Source: Streptomyces coeruleorubidus (GTDB lineage Bacteria > Actinomycetota > Actinomycetes > Streptomycetales > Streptomycetaceae). Taken from it: a stretch of DNA of 64,000 bases. Each line of letters begins with the position of its first letter. Positions within the stretch are counted from its first letter, which is position 1. Below the pieces are notes generated by a model, which ran no database searches, had not been told where the DNA came from, and saw nothing but the letters and a program-made list of their open reading frames with translations. The translations under genes and the position numbers were made by a program. Shown one piece after another: positions 8,731 through 17,719 of this stretch. The stretch is taken from NCBI RefSeq assembly GCF_008705135.1, contig NZ_CP023694.1, forward strand, positions 1,240,001-1,304,000, in the 5' to 3' direction.

Positions 8731-10001
8731 GCCTTGATCAGTCCGGCGCCGTGCAGGGCGTCGGCCGCCGCGGCGACGGTGCCGAACGGCAGGCCGGACC
8801 GCTCGGCGACGTCCAGCAGACCGTGCTCGCCGTCGGAGAGGTTGAGCACCCAGAGCATGGCCATCTGGGCCTGCTGGGTGTCGCTGCGGCCGCCGAGCGC
8901 GTCGTACAACCCGCGCCGGCCCAACTGCGGTTCGCCGTAAGGGCTGAGGTTGACGTACCGGCGGTTGCGGTCGAGGACGGCGAACGCCTCGCGGCAGACG
9001 GCGAGCGTGTCCGTCATCGCCTCCGGGGAGACGAAGTCCAGGTTGTCCGCCGAGGTGTGGTACTCGGGGTAGCCGGCGTACGGGGTCCGGGTGAGCGAGC
9101 CCACGCCGAGATCGAACCCGGGTGAGCAGAACTGCCGCTCGTCGTAGCCGTACGGAGTGAACTCGGTGACGCGGTGCGGGCGTTCGGAGGCGGTCAGCAC
9201 GTACCGCATCACCCGGTCGATCTCCGCGTCGCCGCGTCTGCTCCGCTTGTACGTCAGGTGCCCCGGGTCACCGGCGCAGGCCAGCACCAGGCCGTGCTTG
9301 ACCCGTTCCACCCGCTCCGCGTTGCGCGCGAGCCAGGTGATCGCCCCGATGGTGCCGGGCGCGAAGATGAACCGGTAGGTGTAGTACGGCGTCTGCCGGG
9401 CCAGCGCCCGGGCCAGGAACGTCGCCACCGCGATGCCGGCCAGGTTGTCGTTGGCCAGCGACGGGTGGCAGACGTGGCAGGAGACGATCACCTCGTCGGG
9501 GACCTGGCCCGGGACCACGTGCTCGGCGTAGGTGAGGTGGCCGTCCGCGAGCGTGGAGTCGATGCGCACCTCGTACTCGCCGTCCGGCATCGCGTCCAGG
9601 GTGTCCTGGGCCAGGCAGAACCCCCATTCCGGCTTGTAGTAGCTGGTGCGGTACGGCACCCAGCCCGGGTGGTCCGGCAGGGTGTGCAGGTGTTCCCGCA
9701 GCTCGGCCAGCGGCATGGTCGCCGACACGGGCACGCTGTAGCCGAGCACGTGCAGGCTGGACTCGGCGAAGTCGACGATCCGCCGGCCGGTGGTGTCGGC
9801 GATGTACGCGTCGCGGATGTTCCACTCCTGCGGCACCGTCCAGTCGAGCACCTGGGTCCCGGTCGGTACCTCGTGCACGTGGAGCGGGATGTACTCGCCG
9901 ACGATGTCCAGGGTGGCGCGCACCCCGTCGCCGGTGATGCTCCGGCACAGCGGGTACAGCCGCTCCACCAGCGCGTACATCTCCTCGCCGGTCTCGGTCA
10001 C
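8727..10001 (-). CDS. DUF4910/DUF2172 protein with M28-aminopeptidase-like core and C-terminal winged helix
   Basis: The product is 424 residues. I start it at the GTG at 10001, whose GTGA overlaps the stop of the epimerase gene. The central region has metal-site features of M28-like hydrolases: CHVCHPSLANDNLAGI near residue 195, then a late EYHTSADNLDF segment. The C-terminal 70 residues form a winged-helix-like tail (DUF4910, DUF2172 and HTH_47 of Pfam as I remember them). Proteins of this family recur in polysaccharide and antibiotic-sugar loci, and their reaction is not established. Here it sits between a flippase and an NDP-sugar epimerase. Zinc-dependent removal of a blocking group from an aminosugar, or amide formation, are both possible; neither is shown by the sequence. 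Confidence 0.75.
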   Translation of the reverse strand: MTETGEEMYALVERLYPLCRSITGDGVRATLDIVGEYIPLHVHEVPTGTQVLDWTVPQEWNIRDAYIADTTGRRIVDFAESSLHVLGYSVPVSATMPLAELREHLHTLPDHPGWVPYRTSYYKPEWGFCLAQDTLDAMPDGEYEVRIDSTLADGHLTYAEHVVPGQVPDEVIVSCHVCHPSLANDNLAGIAVATFLARALARQTPYYTYRFIFAPGTIGAITWLARNAERVERVKHGLVLACAGDPGHLTYKRSRRGDAEIDRVMRYVLTASERPHRVTEFTPYGYDERQFCSPGFDLGVGSLTRTPYAGYPEYHTSADNLDFVSPEAMTDTLAVCREAFAVLDRNRRYVNLSPYGEPQLGRRGLYDALGGRSDTQQAQMAMLWVLNLSDGEHGLLDVAERSGLPFGTVAAAADALHGAGLIKA

Positions 10002-11023
10002 GGGCGCCACCGCAGGGTGTCGTCGACGGTGCCGGCGTCGGACGCCGCGCGCAGCACGGCCAGCCGGGTGAAGCGTCGCTCGAAGTCCTCCCGGGTCAGC
10101 CCGTGTTCCCGGTAGGCGTCGGCGAGTTCGAGCGCGCCCTGTTTCACCGTCCACTCGCAGTCGAAGCCGGGCACCGCCGCGCGGAACCGGGAGAAGTCCA
10201 CCCGGTATGACCGCGGATCGGCCCCTGTCTCCCCCGTGATCACGACCTTCGCGCCGGACACCGCCTCGGCGACCTGCCCGGCGATCTCGGCGACCGTGAC
10301 GTTGTTGATCTCGCTGCCGATGTTGAACGCCCGGTCGTGGACCGCTTCCCGCGGCGCCACCAGCGCGGCCGCGAAGGCCCGTGCGATGTCGGCTGCGTGC
10401 ACCAGCGGGCGCCACGGGGTGCCGTCGGACAGCACCAGGACCTCGCCGGACAGGAGCGCGTGGCCCACCAGGTTGTTCAGCACGATGTCGGCGCGCAGCC
10501 GGGGCGAGTAGCCGAAGGCGGTGGCGTTGCGCATGAACACGGGGGTGAAGTCGCCGTCGGCCAGCGCGTGCAGGTCGTCCTCCACCCGCACCTTGGACTC
10601 GGCGTACGGCGTCACCGGGCGCAGCGGGGCGTCCTCGCCCACCAGGTCGTCGCCGCCGGCGGCGCCGTAGACCGAGCAGGTCGACGCGTAGAGGAAGCGT
10701 CGCACTCCGGCGTCGCGGGCCAGCCGGGCCAGCCGTACGGACGCGTGGTGGTTGATGTCGTAGGTGAGTTCCGGCGCCAGCGATCCCAGCGGGTCGTTGG
10801 ACAGCGCGGCCAGGTGGATCACGGCGTCCACCCCGGCCACGTGGTCGGCCGTGACGTCGCGCAGGTCCACCCGGTGCCCCCGCGGGTCGGCGGGTGTCGG
10901 GCCGAGGACGCAGTCGGCGAACAGGCCGGCGTCGAGGCCGACGACCTCGTGTCCGGCGGCAGCGAGGACCGGGGCCATCACGGTGCCCAGGTATCCCTGG
11001 TGTCCGGTCAGCAGTACGCGCAC
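9998..11023 (-). CDS. NAD-dependent epimerase/dehydratase (extended SDR)
   Basis: This 341-residue extended short-chain dehydrogenase begins at a GTG with a GGGGGGA Shine-Dalgarno. It has the Rossmann loop TGHQGYLG (6-13), the LAALSNDP segment, the catalytic Ser/Thr region ASTCSVYG and the YAESK active-site pair. Such enzymes epimerise, dehydrate or reduce nucleotide-sugars. It is not an obvious CDP-glucose 4,6-dehydratase, and no other gene in the operon looks like one, although a CDP-sugar pyrophosphorylase is present. It may act on the CDP-linked intermediate made by its neighbours. It overlaps the DUF4910 gene downstream and follows the PIG-L gene by 3 bases. Confidence 0.85.
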   Translation of the reverse strand: MRVLLTGHQGYLGTVMAPVLAAAGHEVVGLDAGLFADCVLGPTPADPRGHRVDLRDVTADHVAGVDAVIHLAALSNDPLGSLAPELTYDINHHASVRLARLARDAGVRRFLYASTCSVYGAAGGDDLVGEDAPLRPVTPYAESKVRVEDDLHALADGDFTPVFMRNATAFGYSPRLRADIVLNNLVGHALLSGEVLVLSDGTPWRPLVHAADIARAFAAALVAPREAVHDRAFNIGSEINNVTVAEIAGQVAEAVSGAKVVITGETGADPRSYRVDFSRFRAAVPGFDCEWTVKQGALELADAYREHGLTREDFERRFTRLAVLRAASDAGTVDDTLRWRP

Positions 11024-11026
11024 GGT

Positions 11027-11674
11027 TCATCCCCCCAGATTGAGCGTGAGTTTGGTGACGGCGAACGCCTCGGCGTAGCGCGCGTGGCATTCGATGCCGC
11101 GGATCCGGGCCAGCCCGAGGAAGGCCTCCCGGTGGTACCAGGGCCGGTGCCGCTGCGAGGGGTAATGCTCCTGCAGCAGTTGCACCTTCCGTTCGGCGAT
11201 CTCCGGCGGCAGCGGCTGGTAGGCCGCCATACGGCCGAGATCGCCGTCCCACTTGACGATCTCGTAGCCGAGGACGAGGTGGTCGCGGAACGCGGTCGGT
11301 ATCAGCCGCGCCAGGCCGCGGTGGTCCTGGTGCGCGTCATCGGTACGTGGGGCGAGGACCAGATCCGGGTCGGTGCGCTCGCGCAGTTCCTCGACCGCGG
11401 CCTTGGCCTCTTCCCAGTGCGCGGGCAGCCGGCCGTCCGGCAGCTTGTGCACGGTCAGCCGCAGGTCGGCGCCCGGGCAGAAGGCGGCGAGCGCGGCCTG
11501 CTCCTCCTGCTCCCGCTCGCTGCCGCCGCCGGAGAGCACCAGCGCGTCGACGCGGACACCCGGCCGCGCGAGGCACAGAGTCAGCAGCGTGCCGCCGGCG
11601 CCGATGGCGATGTCGTCGCAGTGCGCGCCCACCGCGACGATCCGGTCCAGGCGCCCGGCCCCGAGCCGGATCAC
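11027..11674 (-). CDS. PIG-L family deacetylase
   Basis: This 215-residue protein starts at a GTG overlapping the cytidylyltransferase stop (GTGA). It has the LmbE/PIG-L signature AHCDDIAIGAGG (residues 14-25), where H and DD bind zinc and the Asp is the general base. The second metal region DDAHQDHRG lies near residue 105. The family removes N-acetyl groups from GlcNAc-containing molecules (MshB, PIG-L, BshB). The usual AHPDD reads AHCDD here. In this operon it probably exposes an amine on a nucleotide-linked or lipid-linked sugar, which could then be modified by the aminotransferase-type or DUF4910 proteins. Confidence 0.85.
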   Translation of the reverse strand: MIRLGAGRLDRIVAVGAHCDDIAIGAGGTLLTLCLARPGVRVDALVLSGGGSEREQEEQAALAAFCPGADLRLTVHKLPDGRLPAHWEEAKAAVEELRERTDPDLVLAPRTDDAHQDHRGLARLIPTAFRDHLVLGYEIVKWDGDLGRMAAYQPLPPEIAERKVQLLQEHYPSQRHRPWYHREAFLGLARIRGIECHARYAEAFAVTKLTLNLGG

Positions 11675-12465
11675 GCGCTCACCCCCGCGCCGTCCCGTTC
11701 CCACACGGCCCACGGGCGGTCGCCCCGGGCGTAGGCGTCGTCGAGCGCGGCCCGCTCCTTCACGGTGTCGGTCGGCTTCCAGAAGCCGCGGTGCTGGTGC
11801 GCCACCAGCCGTCCGCGCTTGGCCAGTTGGGCGCATCCGTCGGCGACCAGGTCGCCGTTCTCCGGGATGTGGTCGAAGACCTCCTGGCGGAGCACGAAGT
11901 AGCCGCCGTTCTCCCACAGCGGCAGTTCGCTCACCGCGGTGATGCCCCCCACCAGGCCGTCCTCGCCCAGGTCCACGCAGTGGAACGAGGACTGCGGCGG
12001 CACCACCATCATCGACGCGCCGGCGTCGCGCCGGGCGAACCGGTCGATCATCTCCGGCAGCGGGGCATCGGTGAGCACGTCGGCGTAGTTGGCCAGGAAC
12101 ATCTCGTCGCCGTCCAGGTGGTGGCGCACCCGGCGCAGCCGCTCCCCGATCGGTGACTCGATGCCGGTCTGCGCGAACGTGATCGTCCAGTCCGCGATGT
12201 CGGTGGACAGCAGCTCGGTCCGCCCGCCCCGCAGCACGAAGTCGTTGGACGTCGTCTCCTCGTAGTTGAGGAAGAAGTCCTTGATGTGGTGGGCCCCGTA
12301 CCCGAGGCACAGGATGAACTCCGTGTGCCCGAAGTGCGCGTAGTAGCGCATGACGTGCCAGATCAGCGGTCGCGGGCCGACCATGGCCATCGGCTTGGGC
12401 ACGTCGTCCGCGGCACCGCTCCGCATCCGCATCCCGTAACCGCCGCAGAACAGAACGACCTTCAT
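11671..12465 (-). CDS. Glucose-1-phosphate cytidylyltransferase-like nucleotidyltransferase
   Basis: This 264-residue nucleotidyltransferase resembles RfbF, which makes CDP-glucose from CTP and glucose 1-phosphate. It opens with the activated-nucleotide loop LFCGGYGMRMR and continues with PKPMAMVGPRPLIWHVM, the standard lysine-containing substrate segment. ENGGYFVLRQEVF and the late FWKPTDTVKERAALD match the RfbF pattern closely. CDP-glucose normally feeds 3,6-dideoxyhexose or branched-sugar synthesis through RfbG, which is not in the window. The next gene upstream is a sugar C-methyltransferase, so a branched sugar is the best guess. It is coupled to its neighbours by ATGA at its start and GTGA at its end. 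Confidence 0.8.
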   Translation of the reverse strand: MKVVLFCGGYGMRMRSGAADDVPKPMAMVGPRPLIWHVMRYYAHFGHTEFILCLGYGAHHIKDFFLNYEETTSNDFVLRGGRTELLSTDIADWTITFAQTGIESPIGERLRRVRHHLDGDEMFLANYADVLTDAPLPEMIDRFARRDAGASMMVVPPQSSFHCVDLGEDGLVGGITAVSELPLWENGGYFVLRQEVFDHIPENGDLVADGCAQLAKRGRLVAHQHRGFWKPTDTVKERAALDDAYARGDRPWAVWERDGAGVSA

Positions 12466-13706
12466 GCCTTGACCTCGACAATGCTCAGTTCCGGTATGGG
12501 AAAGACCAGCCGACCGCCCCAGTCGTGCACGAAGGACAGCTGCTCGACCAGCTCGGCCCGCAGGTTCCACGGCAGGACGAGGACGTAGTCCGGTTTGTCG
12601 GCGGCGATCTGCTCGGGTGGCAGGATCGGGATGCGGGTGCCCGGGGTGAACCTGCCGTGCTTGTAGGGGTTGCGGTCGACCGTGTACGGGAGCAGGTCGG
12701 GCCGGATGCCACAGTGGTTGAGCAGGGTGTTGCCCTTGCCCGGGGCGCCGTAGCCGACGACCGTCTCGCCGCGCTCGGCCGCCTCGACGAGGAACCGCAG
12801 CAGGTCCCGGCGCACCTTGGCCACCCGGGCGGAGAACTCGGTGTACCCGGACAGCTCTTGCAGCCCGGCGGCCTTCTCCCGGTCCAGCACGTCGGCCACC
12901 CGCTGCGTCGGCTCGCCCGCCACCTCGGCCGGCCGGGCCCACAGCCGGATGGAACCGCCGTGCGTGGGCAGCAACTCGACGTCCACGAGCGTGAGTCCGC
13001 CGCTCGCAAGGGCCCGGGTCGCTGACGCGACCGTGTAGTACTGGAAGTGCTCGTGGTAGATCGTGTCGTACTGGTTCTCCTCGATCAGGGTCAGCAGGTG
13101 CTGCACCTCGACGGAGACCCAGCCGTCGTCGGCGACCAGGGCGCGCAGCCCCTGGGTGAACCCGACCACGTCGGGGATGTGCGCGTACACGTTGTTGGCG
13201 ACGACCAGGTCCGCCGGGCCGTGTTGGGCGCGGACGGCCGAGCCGGTGTCCGGGCTCAGGAACTCCGTGAGCGTGGGCACGCCCGCCTCGCGCGCCGCGG
13301 CGCCGACGTTCACCGACGGCTCGATGCCGAGGCAGCGGATCCCCCGGTCCACCACGTGCTTCAGCAGGTATCCGTCGTTGCTCGCGACCTCGACCACGAA
13401 GGCGTCGGAGCCCTCGGTGTCGAGTCCCACCCGCTGTACGGCACCGTCGACGAACGTGCGCGCGTGTTCCACCCAGGAGGTCGAGTACGAGGAGAAGTAC
13501 GCGTACTCCTTGAACGTCTCCTCCGGCGTGATCAGCGGCGGGATCTGCGCGAGCCAGCAGTCGGTGCAGACCCGCAGGTGCAGCGGGTACGCCGGCTCCG
13601 GCTCGTCCAGTTGGTCCGCGGCGAGAAAGCTCTCGCACGGCGGCGTCGCCCCCAGGTCGACGACGCTCGCCAGCGTCGCCGAGCCGCAGAGTCGGCATCG
13701 TGTCAT
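12462..13706 (-). CDS. NDP-sugar C-methyltransferase (TylC3/NovU type)
   Basis: This 414-residue SAM-dependent methyltransferase has three parts. The N-terminal zinc knuckle uses Cys4, Cys7, Cys47 and Cys50. The SAM fold carries VEVASNDGYLL at 105-115. A C-terminal Rossmann-like domain contains VVGYGAPGKGNTLLN. The IYHEHFQYYT segment matches the catalytic His region of sugar C3-methyltransferases such as TcaB9. The family adds a methyl branch at C3 or C5 of a 4-keto nucleotide sugar. The neighbouring CDP-sugar genes make a branched-chain sugar in the polymer likely. It begins immediately after the stop of the GT4 gene's upstream partner, so it is tightly coupled. Confidence 0.85.
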   Translation of the reverse strand: MTRCRLCGSATLASVVDLGATPPCESFLAADQLDEPEPAYPLHLRVCTDCWLAQIPPLITPEETFKEYAYFSSYSTSWVEHARTFVDGAVQRVGLDTEGSDAFVVEVASNDGYLLKHVVDRGIRCLGIEPSVNVGAAAREAGVPTLTEFLSPDTGSAVRAQHGPADLVVANNVYAHIPDVVGFTQGLRALVADDGWVSVEVQHLLTLIEENQYDTIYHEHFQYYTVASATRALASGGLTLVDVELLPTHGGSIRLWARPAEVAGEPTQRVADVLDREKAAGLQELSGYTEFSARVAKVRRDLLRFLVEAAERGETVVGYGAPGKGNTLLNHCGIRPDLLPYTVDRNPYKHGRFTPGTRIPILPPEQIAADKPDYVLVLPWNLRAELVEQLSFVHDWGGRLVFPIPELSIVEVKA

Positions 13707-14927
13707 CTACTGCCCCCCATTGATTCCGTCCCCCGCTGATTCCGTCCGTCCCGCGATCGCGGTGCGGTACTCCTCCACCAGGCGCTCCAGCCCGACGGCC
13801 GGGCTGAACCCCTGCTCGTAGCGGCGCCGGGCCGCCTGGCCCATCTCCCGGTTGCGGGCCGGCCCGGCCGCGATCCGGCGTATGCGGGACGCGAGCGAGG
13901 CGGGCTCGCCCGGCCGGTGCAGCAGCCCGGTCACGCCGTCCTCGACGAGTTCGACGAAGGCGCCGTGACCGGCGGCGACGACCGGGACCCCCGCCGCCAT
14001 CGCCTCCACGACGACCAGGCCGAACGCCTCCAGCCACGTCGAGGGGGCCACCACGGCGACCGACCGCGCGATGGCCTGACGGCACTGGGCCGGGTCGTAC
14101 AGGCCGACGTAGCGCACGTCGTCCCGGCCCGCCGCCCAGGCGGTCACCTCCGGCTCCAGTGGCCCCGCGCCGGCGATCACGAGTGGTACGCCCACGCCGC
14201 CGCTCGCCGCGATCTCGTCCCACGCGGCCATGAGCAGCCGTACGCCCTTGGCCTCCGCGAGTCGGCCGAGATAGAGCACGTGCTCGCCGGGGCCCGTTCG
14301 GCAGGCGCCCGGGTCGGGCACGAAGTTGTGCTTCACCGCCAGCCGCTCGGCCGGCATGCCGGACCGCACCAGCACGTCGCGCTGCGCCGCGGAGATGCAG
14401 AGGAACCGCTCCACGCCGGACCACCACCGCCGCCGGTTGACCGACAGGCTGACCGCGAGCGGCACCGTCGCCAGCCGGGAGCCGCGGTAGCAGCCGTGCC
14501 GGACGGCGGGCAGCGGGGCCGACCCGACGCACTCGGTGCACGGCCGGCCGTCCCGCTGAAGCGTGCCGGGCGGGCAGACCTGGGTGTAGTTGTGCAGCGT
14601 GGCGACGGCGGGCACGCCGGCGTCGGCGCAAGCGGCCAGCACGGCGGGCGACAGGAGCGGGAAGACGTTGTGGACGTGGACCACGTCCGGTCGCTCGCTG
14701 CGGAGCCGGGCGGCGAGTTCCGCGCGGACCACCGGGTTCCACGGCACCAGGAGTGGCACCGCCGCCTTGGCGAGGAGGGACCGGGCGGCGATGTCGTCAC
14801 TGCGCCGCTCGAACACCTCGACCCGGTGGCCGGCCCCGCGCAGCAGCTCCACCTCCTGGTCGACGACCCTGTTCTCCCCGCTCGGCTGCGCCGAGGCGTA
14901 GCGGTTGTGCACCACCAGGACGTGCAT
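13707..14927 (-). CDS. Family 4 glycosyltransferase
   Basis: This 406-residue GT-B retaining glycosyltransferase shows the GT4 features. The N-terminal half has the acceptor-side segment DVVHVHNVFPLLSP. The C-terminal half has LYLGRLAEAKGVRLL and the E-x7-E signature in LEAFGLVVVEAMAAG. It has four cysteines near residues 122-142 (VCPPG, PCTEC and a later Cys) that may form a small metal knuckle, seen in a subset of GT4 enzymes. It lies between the Wzy polymerase (2 bases away) and the methyltransferase. It is a cytoplasmic enzyme adding one sugar of the repeat unit; the donor is unknown. Confidence 0.85.
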   Translation of the reverse strand: MHVLVVHNRYASAQPSGENRVVDQEVELLRGAGHRVEVFERRSDDIAARSLLAKAAVPLLVPWNPVVRAELAARLRSERPDVVHVHNVFPLLSPAVLAACADAGVPAVATLHNYTQVCPPGTLQRDGRPCTECVGSAPLPAVRHGCYRGSRLATVPLAVSLSVNRRRWWSGVERFLCISAAQRDVLVRSGMPAERLAVKHNFVPDPGACRTGPGEHVLYLGRLAEAKGVRLLMAAWDEIAASGGVGVPLVIAGAGPLEPEVTAWAAGRDDVRYVGLYDPAQCRQAIARSVAVVAPSTWLEAFGLVVVEAMAAGVPVVAAGHGAFVELVEDGVTGLLHRPGEPASLASRIRRIAAGPARNREMGQAARRRYEQGFSPAVGLERLVEEYRTAIAGRTESAGDGINGGQ

Positions 14928-14929
14928 GC

Positions 14930-16168
14930 TCAGGTCACCTCCGATCTCCGGGCCGGCACGGGATGCGTGGTCGAGGGACTTCGGGCGTCGAGAGGAGCGG
15001 CCGGAGCAGGTGCCGCGAGCAGCGAGGCGGCAACCGCCAGGTGCAGCAGATACGGTGAGGCGTCGCCGAGGCCGGCCTCGGTGTACGACGCGATCGCGCA
15101 GTAGCTGATCAGGAAGATCGCGCAGGCCCTCGACAGCGACGGCGGCCGCAGCAACGCGACGCCACCCAGCACGATGATGATCGCCGCCACCAAGGCGACT
15201 CCGGTCAGACCCTGCTCGTGGTAGACGGCCAGCCAGCTGTTGTCGATCGGCAGCCCGCCGAACGACTTGTCGCCCAGACCCACGCCCAGCACCTGCTCCG
15301 TGGTCGTCCGGGGCGCCGCCAGCAGCGCGTCCCAGACCTTGGCCCGGCCGGTGAGGCTGGTGAAGTGCTCCTGGCTCTGTCCGCGCAGGAACCAGGCCTG
15401 GAGCGCGGAGGCGAACCCCACCGCGGCCACCCCGGCGCACAGCACCGCCCAGGTGAAGAACCGGCGGGCGGCGGCGCTGGTCAGCACGAGCGAGCCGATC
15501 GCCAACGCCAGTCCGATGAGCAGGCCGAGCGTGGCCGTCCGGGTGTGGGTCAACGCGAGCAGGACGAGTGACGGCACGATGACCAGCGCCGCGCCGGCCC
15601 TGTCGGTCCGGCGGCCCAGCACGAGCAGCACGGTGAGCCCGGTGATCACCGCGGCGTACTGTCCGATCTGCGGCGGGGTGAGCGGCCACAACGCGCCGAC
15701 CAGCCGCCCGCCGTAGAGCTCGGGCAGAGCCGCGCCCGGTGAGATGACCAGGCCGGCGGCCACCGACCCGAGCACCGCGAAGTACATCCGGATGTGGTGC
15801 CGGACGAACGTCGTGCCGCCGTCCCACCAGCGGCTGAGCAGCCACAGCGTGCCGACGAAGAGAGCCAGCCGGGCGCAGCGGAACAGCGCGCCGAACCCGG
15901 ACTCCAGGTGCGCGCTGGAGATCACGCTCGGCACCAGCAGCAGGGTGAGCAGGAACAGGAAGGCGCCGGCTCGCAGGCGCAGCCGGAGATTGACCGCGAG
16001 CGCCAGCGCGAACGCGGCGACCAGCGCGCCCATGGTGACCATCTGGATGAGGGAGCGGGGCAGCGGGACGATGGTCTTCGCCCCGGCGGAGCCGAGCGTG
16101 TTGAGGACCAGCAGCCCCCAGACGATCCCGACGGTCTTCGGTGTGGTGGTGGTGCGGTCACGGTCCAT
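14930..16168 (-). CDS. O-antigen ligase/Wzy-type polysaccharide polymerase
   Basis: The product is 412 residues with about 10-11 hydrophobic helices and one large extracellular loop near residues 255-310. That loop contains the short conserved stretch LTGRAKVWDALL found in the Wzy_C/O-antigen ligase superfamily. Wzy joins lipid-linked repeat units into a chain at the outside of the membrane, and the paired Wzz-like proteins would control its length. I start it at the ATG at 16168, one base after the stop of the beta-helix gene. The alternative role, ligase of polymer to an acceptor, cannot be excluded by sequence alone. Confidence 0.8.
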   Translation of the reverse strand: MDRDRTTTTPKTVGIVWGLLVLNTLGSAGAKTIVPLPRSLIQMVTMGALVAAFALALAVNLRLRLRAGAFLFLLTLLLVPSVISSAHLESGFGALFRCARLALFVGTLWLLSRWWDGGTTFVRHHIRMYFAVLGSVAAGLVISPGAALPELYGGRLVGALWPLTPPQIGQYAAVITGLTVLLVLGRRTDRAGAALVIVPSLVLLALTHTRTATLGLLIGLALAIGSLVLTSAAARRFFTWAVLCAGVAAVGFASALQAWFLRGQSQEHFTSLTGRAKVWDALLAAPRTTTEQVLGVGLGDKSFGGLPIDNSWLAVYHEQGLTGVALVAAIIIVLGGVALLRPPSLSRACAIFLISYCAIASYTEAGLGDASPYLLHLAVAASLLAAPAPAAPLDARSPSTTHPVPARRSEVT

Positions 16169-16169
16169 C

Positions 16170-17711
16170 TCAACCACCGGCCCGTTCCGCGAAGGTGCTG
16201 CCCGCGTCCTGCTGGTACGGCGGGCCCTGCCAATGCCCTGGGTCGAGCACCTGGCTCGGGTCCTGGACGACGAACTTCCACGGTCCCCGGTAGACGTTGT
16301 CGTGCCAGCGGTTGTGCTGCTCGTGGGTGATCGCCTCGGCCACCCGCTTGCCCTTGTACGGCGACCAGTCGGGGTAGGTGCCGTAGTTGGCCAGTACCGC
16401 CATGCGGTCGCACTTCGCCGTGCACTTGACGACGGACTTGTCCAGCACGAAGCGGTTGTCGTGGATGTCCACCCGCTGGGTCTTCCACCGGCAGTCGGCG
16501 TAGAGGGGTGGCTCGGCGATCGCCGGGTTCGCACAGCGGTCGGTGTCGCGTACCAGCAAAGTGCAGTCACCGGACGAGGTGTTGGCCGGGCTGTTGCAGA
16601 ACCGGTCGGCGTTTTCCCACAGGGTGATCCCGGACCAGTTGTCCTCCAGCACGTTCCGGTAGACCTCGATCTTGTCCGTGCGGGCTCGGATCCGTGGTTC
16701 GCCACCGGACTCGGACAGGTAGACGGTCGCGAACGGGAAGTTGTCGCCGCGGTCGGCCTGCCTGCGGCCCTCGACCCAGTTGTTCCGCCGGATCGTGTTG
16801 TTCCGGATGACGGCGTTGTAGCTGGTCTCGTAGATCAGCGCGGCACCGTCGTTGGCCTCGACCACGTTGTTCTCGATGCGGAAGTCGTTGTTGTTGGTGT
16901 CCGCCCACAACCCGGTTCCGCGATTGCCGTGCACCCAGTTGCCGCGCACGTCGGCCCCGTTGACGGCCCAGAACTTCACGCCTCCGGTGCAGCCGCAGCC
17001 CTTCCGCCGCCGCTCCCAGTCGCCGGTGTTGTTGCCCGTGATCTCGTTGCCCTCGACCACCAGACCGCTGATACGGCCTGTGGCCTTGTACGCGTTCATG
17101 CCGTACTGACCGTTGCCGCGCAGACAGCTTGCGCGGACCCGCTGGCGGGCACCGGCCATCAGCCCGGCGCCGGAGTTGTTCTGGATCGTGGCATGCTCGA
17201 TCACCCACCCGTCGGCCGAGTCGTGGTTGACCACACCCTCGTCATGCGGCGCGACGAAACGCTGCACGGTCAGGTGGCGGATGGTGACGTCGCGGGCGCT
17301 ACCGCCGAACGCGTACTGGTTGGTCTTCCGGCCGTCGAGCACCGCGCCCGGGGCGCCGAGGTAGCGGTTCCCCTGTTTGGGGATGACCTGGGCGTAGCGG
17401 TCCGGGTCGAGCCTGTGCTTGCCCGGTCGAAGCCAGAACGTGGTGTTCGGGGGGTTGTTCCTGGTCTTCGCCGCCAGGTCACCGACCACCGCGGGGTCGA
17501 CCGTCACCGCGCCCGCCGGCGCCTTCACCGGCCCGGCCGCGGGCTTGGCGCACACCCGCGCCACGGGCGTGGACGACGGCGCGGCGGTCGGCTTCGCCCG
17601 GGCGTCCGCAGTGCTCGTGTCCGTGCCCGTGCTCTCACAGCCGGTCACCGCCGGCAGGGCCAGCGCCAGCGGTGCCGCCGCCCACGCCCAGTACCGCCTC
17701 TTGATCCCCAC
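16170..17711 (-). CDS. Right-handed parallel beta-helix lipoprotein
   Basis: This 513-residue protein starts at GTG 17711, preceded by AGGGGGG. It has a lipoprotein signal ending in the lipobox AVTGC (Cys about residue 23) and a Ser/Thr/Pro-rich linker. From about residue 110 to 420 it has PbH1-type repeats with asparagine ladders (for example VIRNNTIRRNN and IENNVVEANDG), as in pectate lyases, AlgG-type epimerases and alginate-modifying enzymes. Several Cys pairs in the C-terminal half may form disulfides. It is anchored outside the membrane and lies between a heparinase-fold gene and the polymerase, so editing, epimerising or cleaving the nascent polymer is plausible. No catalytic residues could be assigned with confidence. 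Confidence 0.75.
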   Translation of the reverse strand: MGIKRRYWAWAAAPLALALPAVTGCESTGTDTSTADARAKPTAAPSSTPVARVCAKPAAGPVKAPAGAVTVDPAVVGDLAAKTRNNPPNTTFWLRPGKHRLDPDRYAQVIPKQGNRYLGAPGAVLDGRKTNQYAFGGSARDVTIRHLTVQRFVAPHDEGVVNHDSADGWVIEHATIQNNSGAGLMAGARQRVRASCLRGNGQYGMNAYKATGRISGLVVEGNEITGNNTGDWERRRKGCGCTGGVKFWAVNGADVRGNWVHGNRGTGLWADTNNNDFRIENNVVEANDGAALIYETSYNAVIRNNTIRRNNWVEGRRQADRGDNFPFATVYLSESGGEPRIRARTDKIEVYRNVLEDNWSGITLWENADRFCNSPANTSSGDCTLLVRDTDRCANPAIAEPPLYADCRWKTQRVDIHDNRFVLDKSVVKCTAKCDRMAVLANYGTYPDWSPYKGKRVAEAITHEQHNRWHDNVYRGPWKFVVQDPSQVLDPGHWQGPPYQQDAGSTFAERAGG

Positions 17712-17719
17712 CCGCCCCC

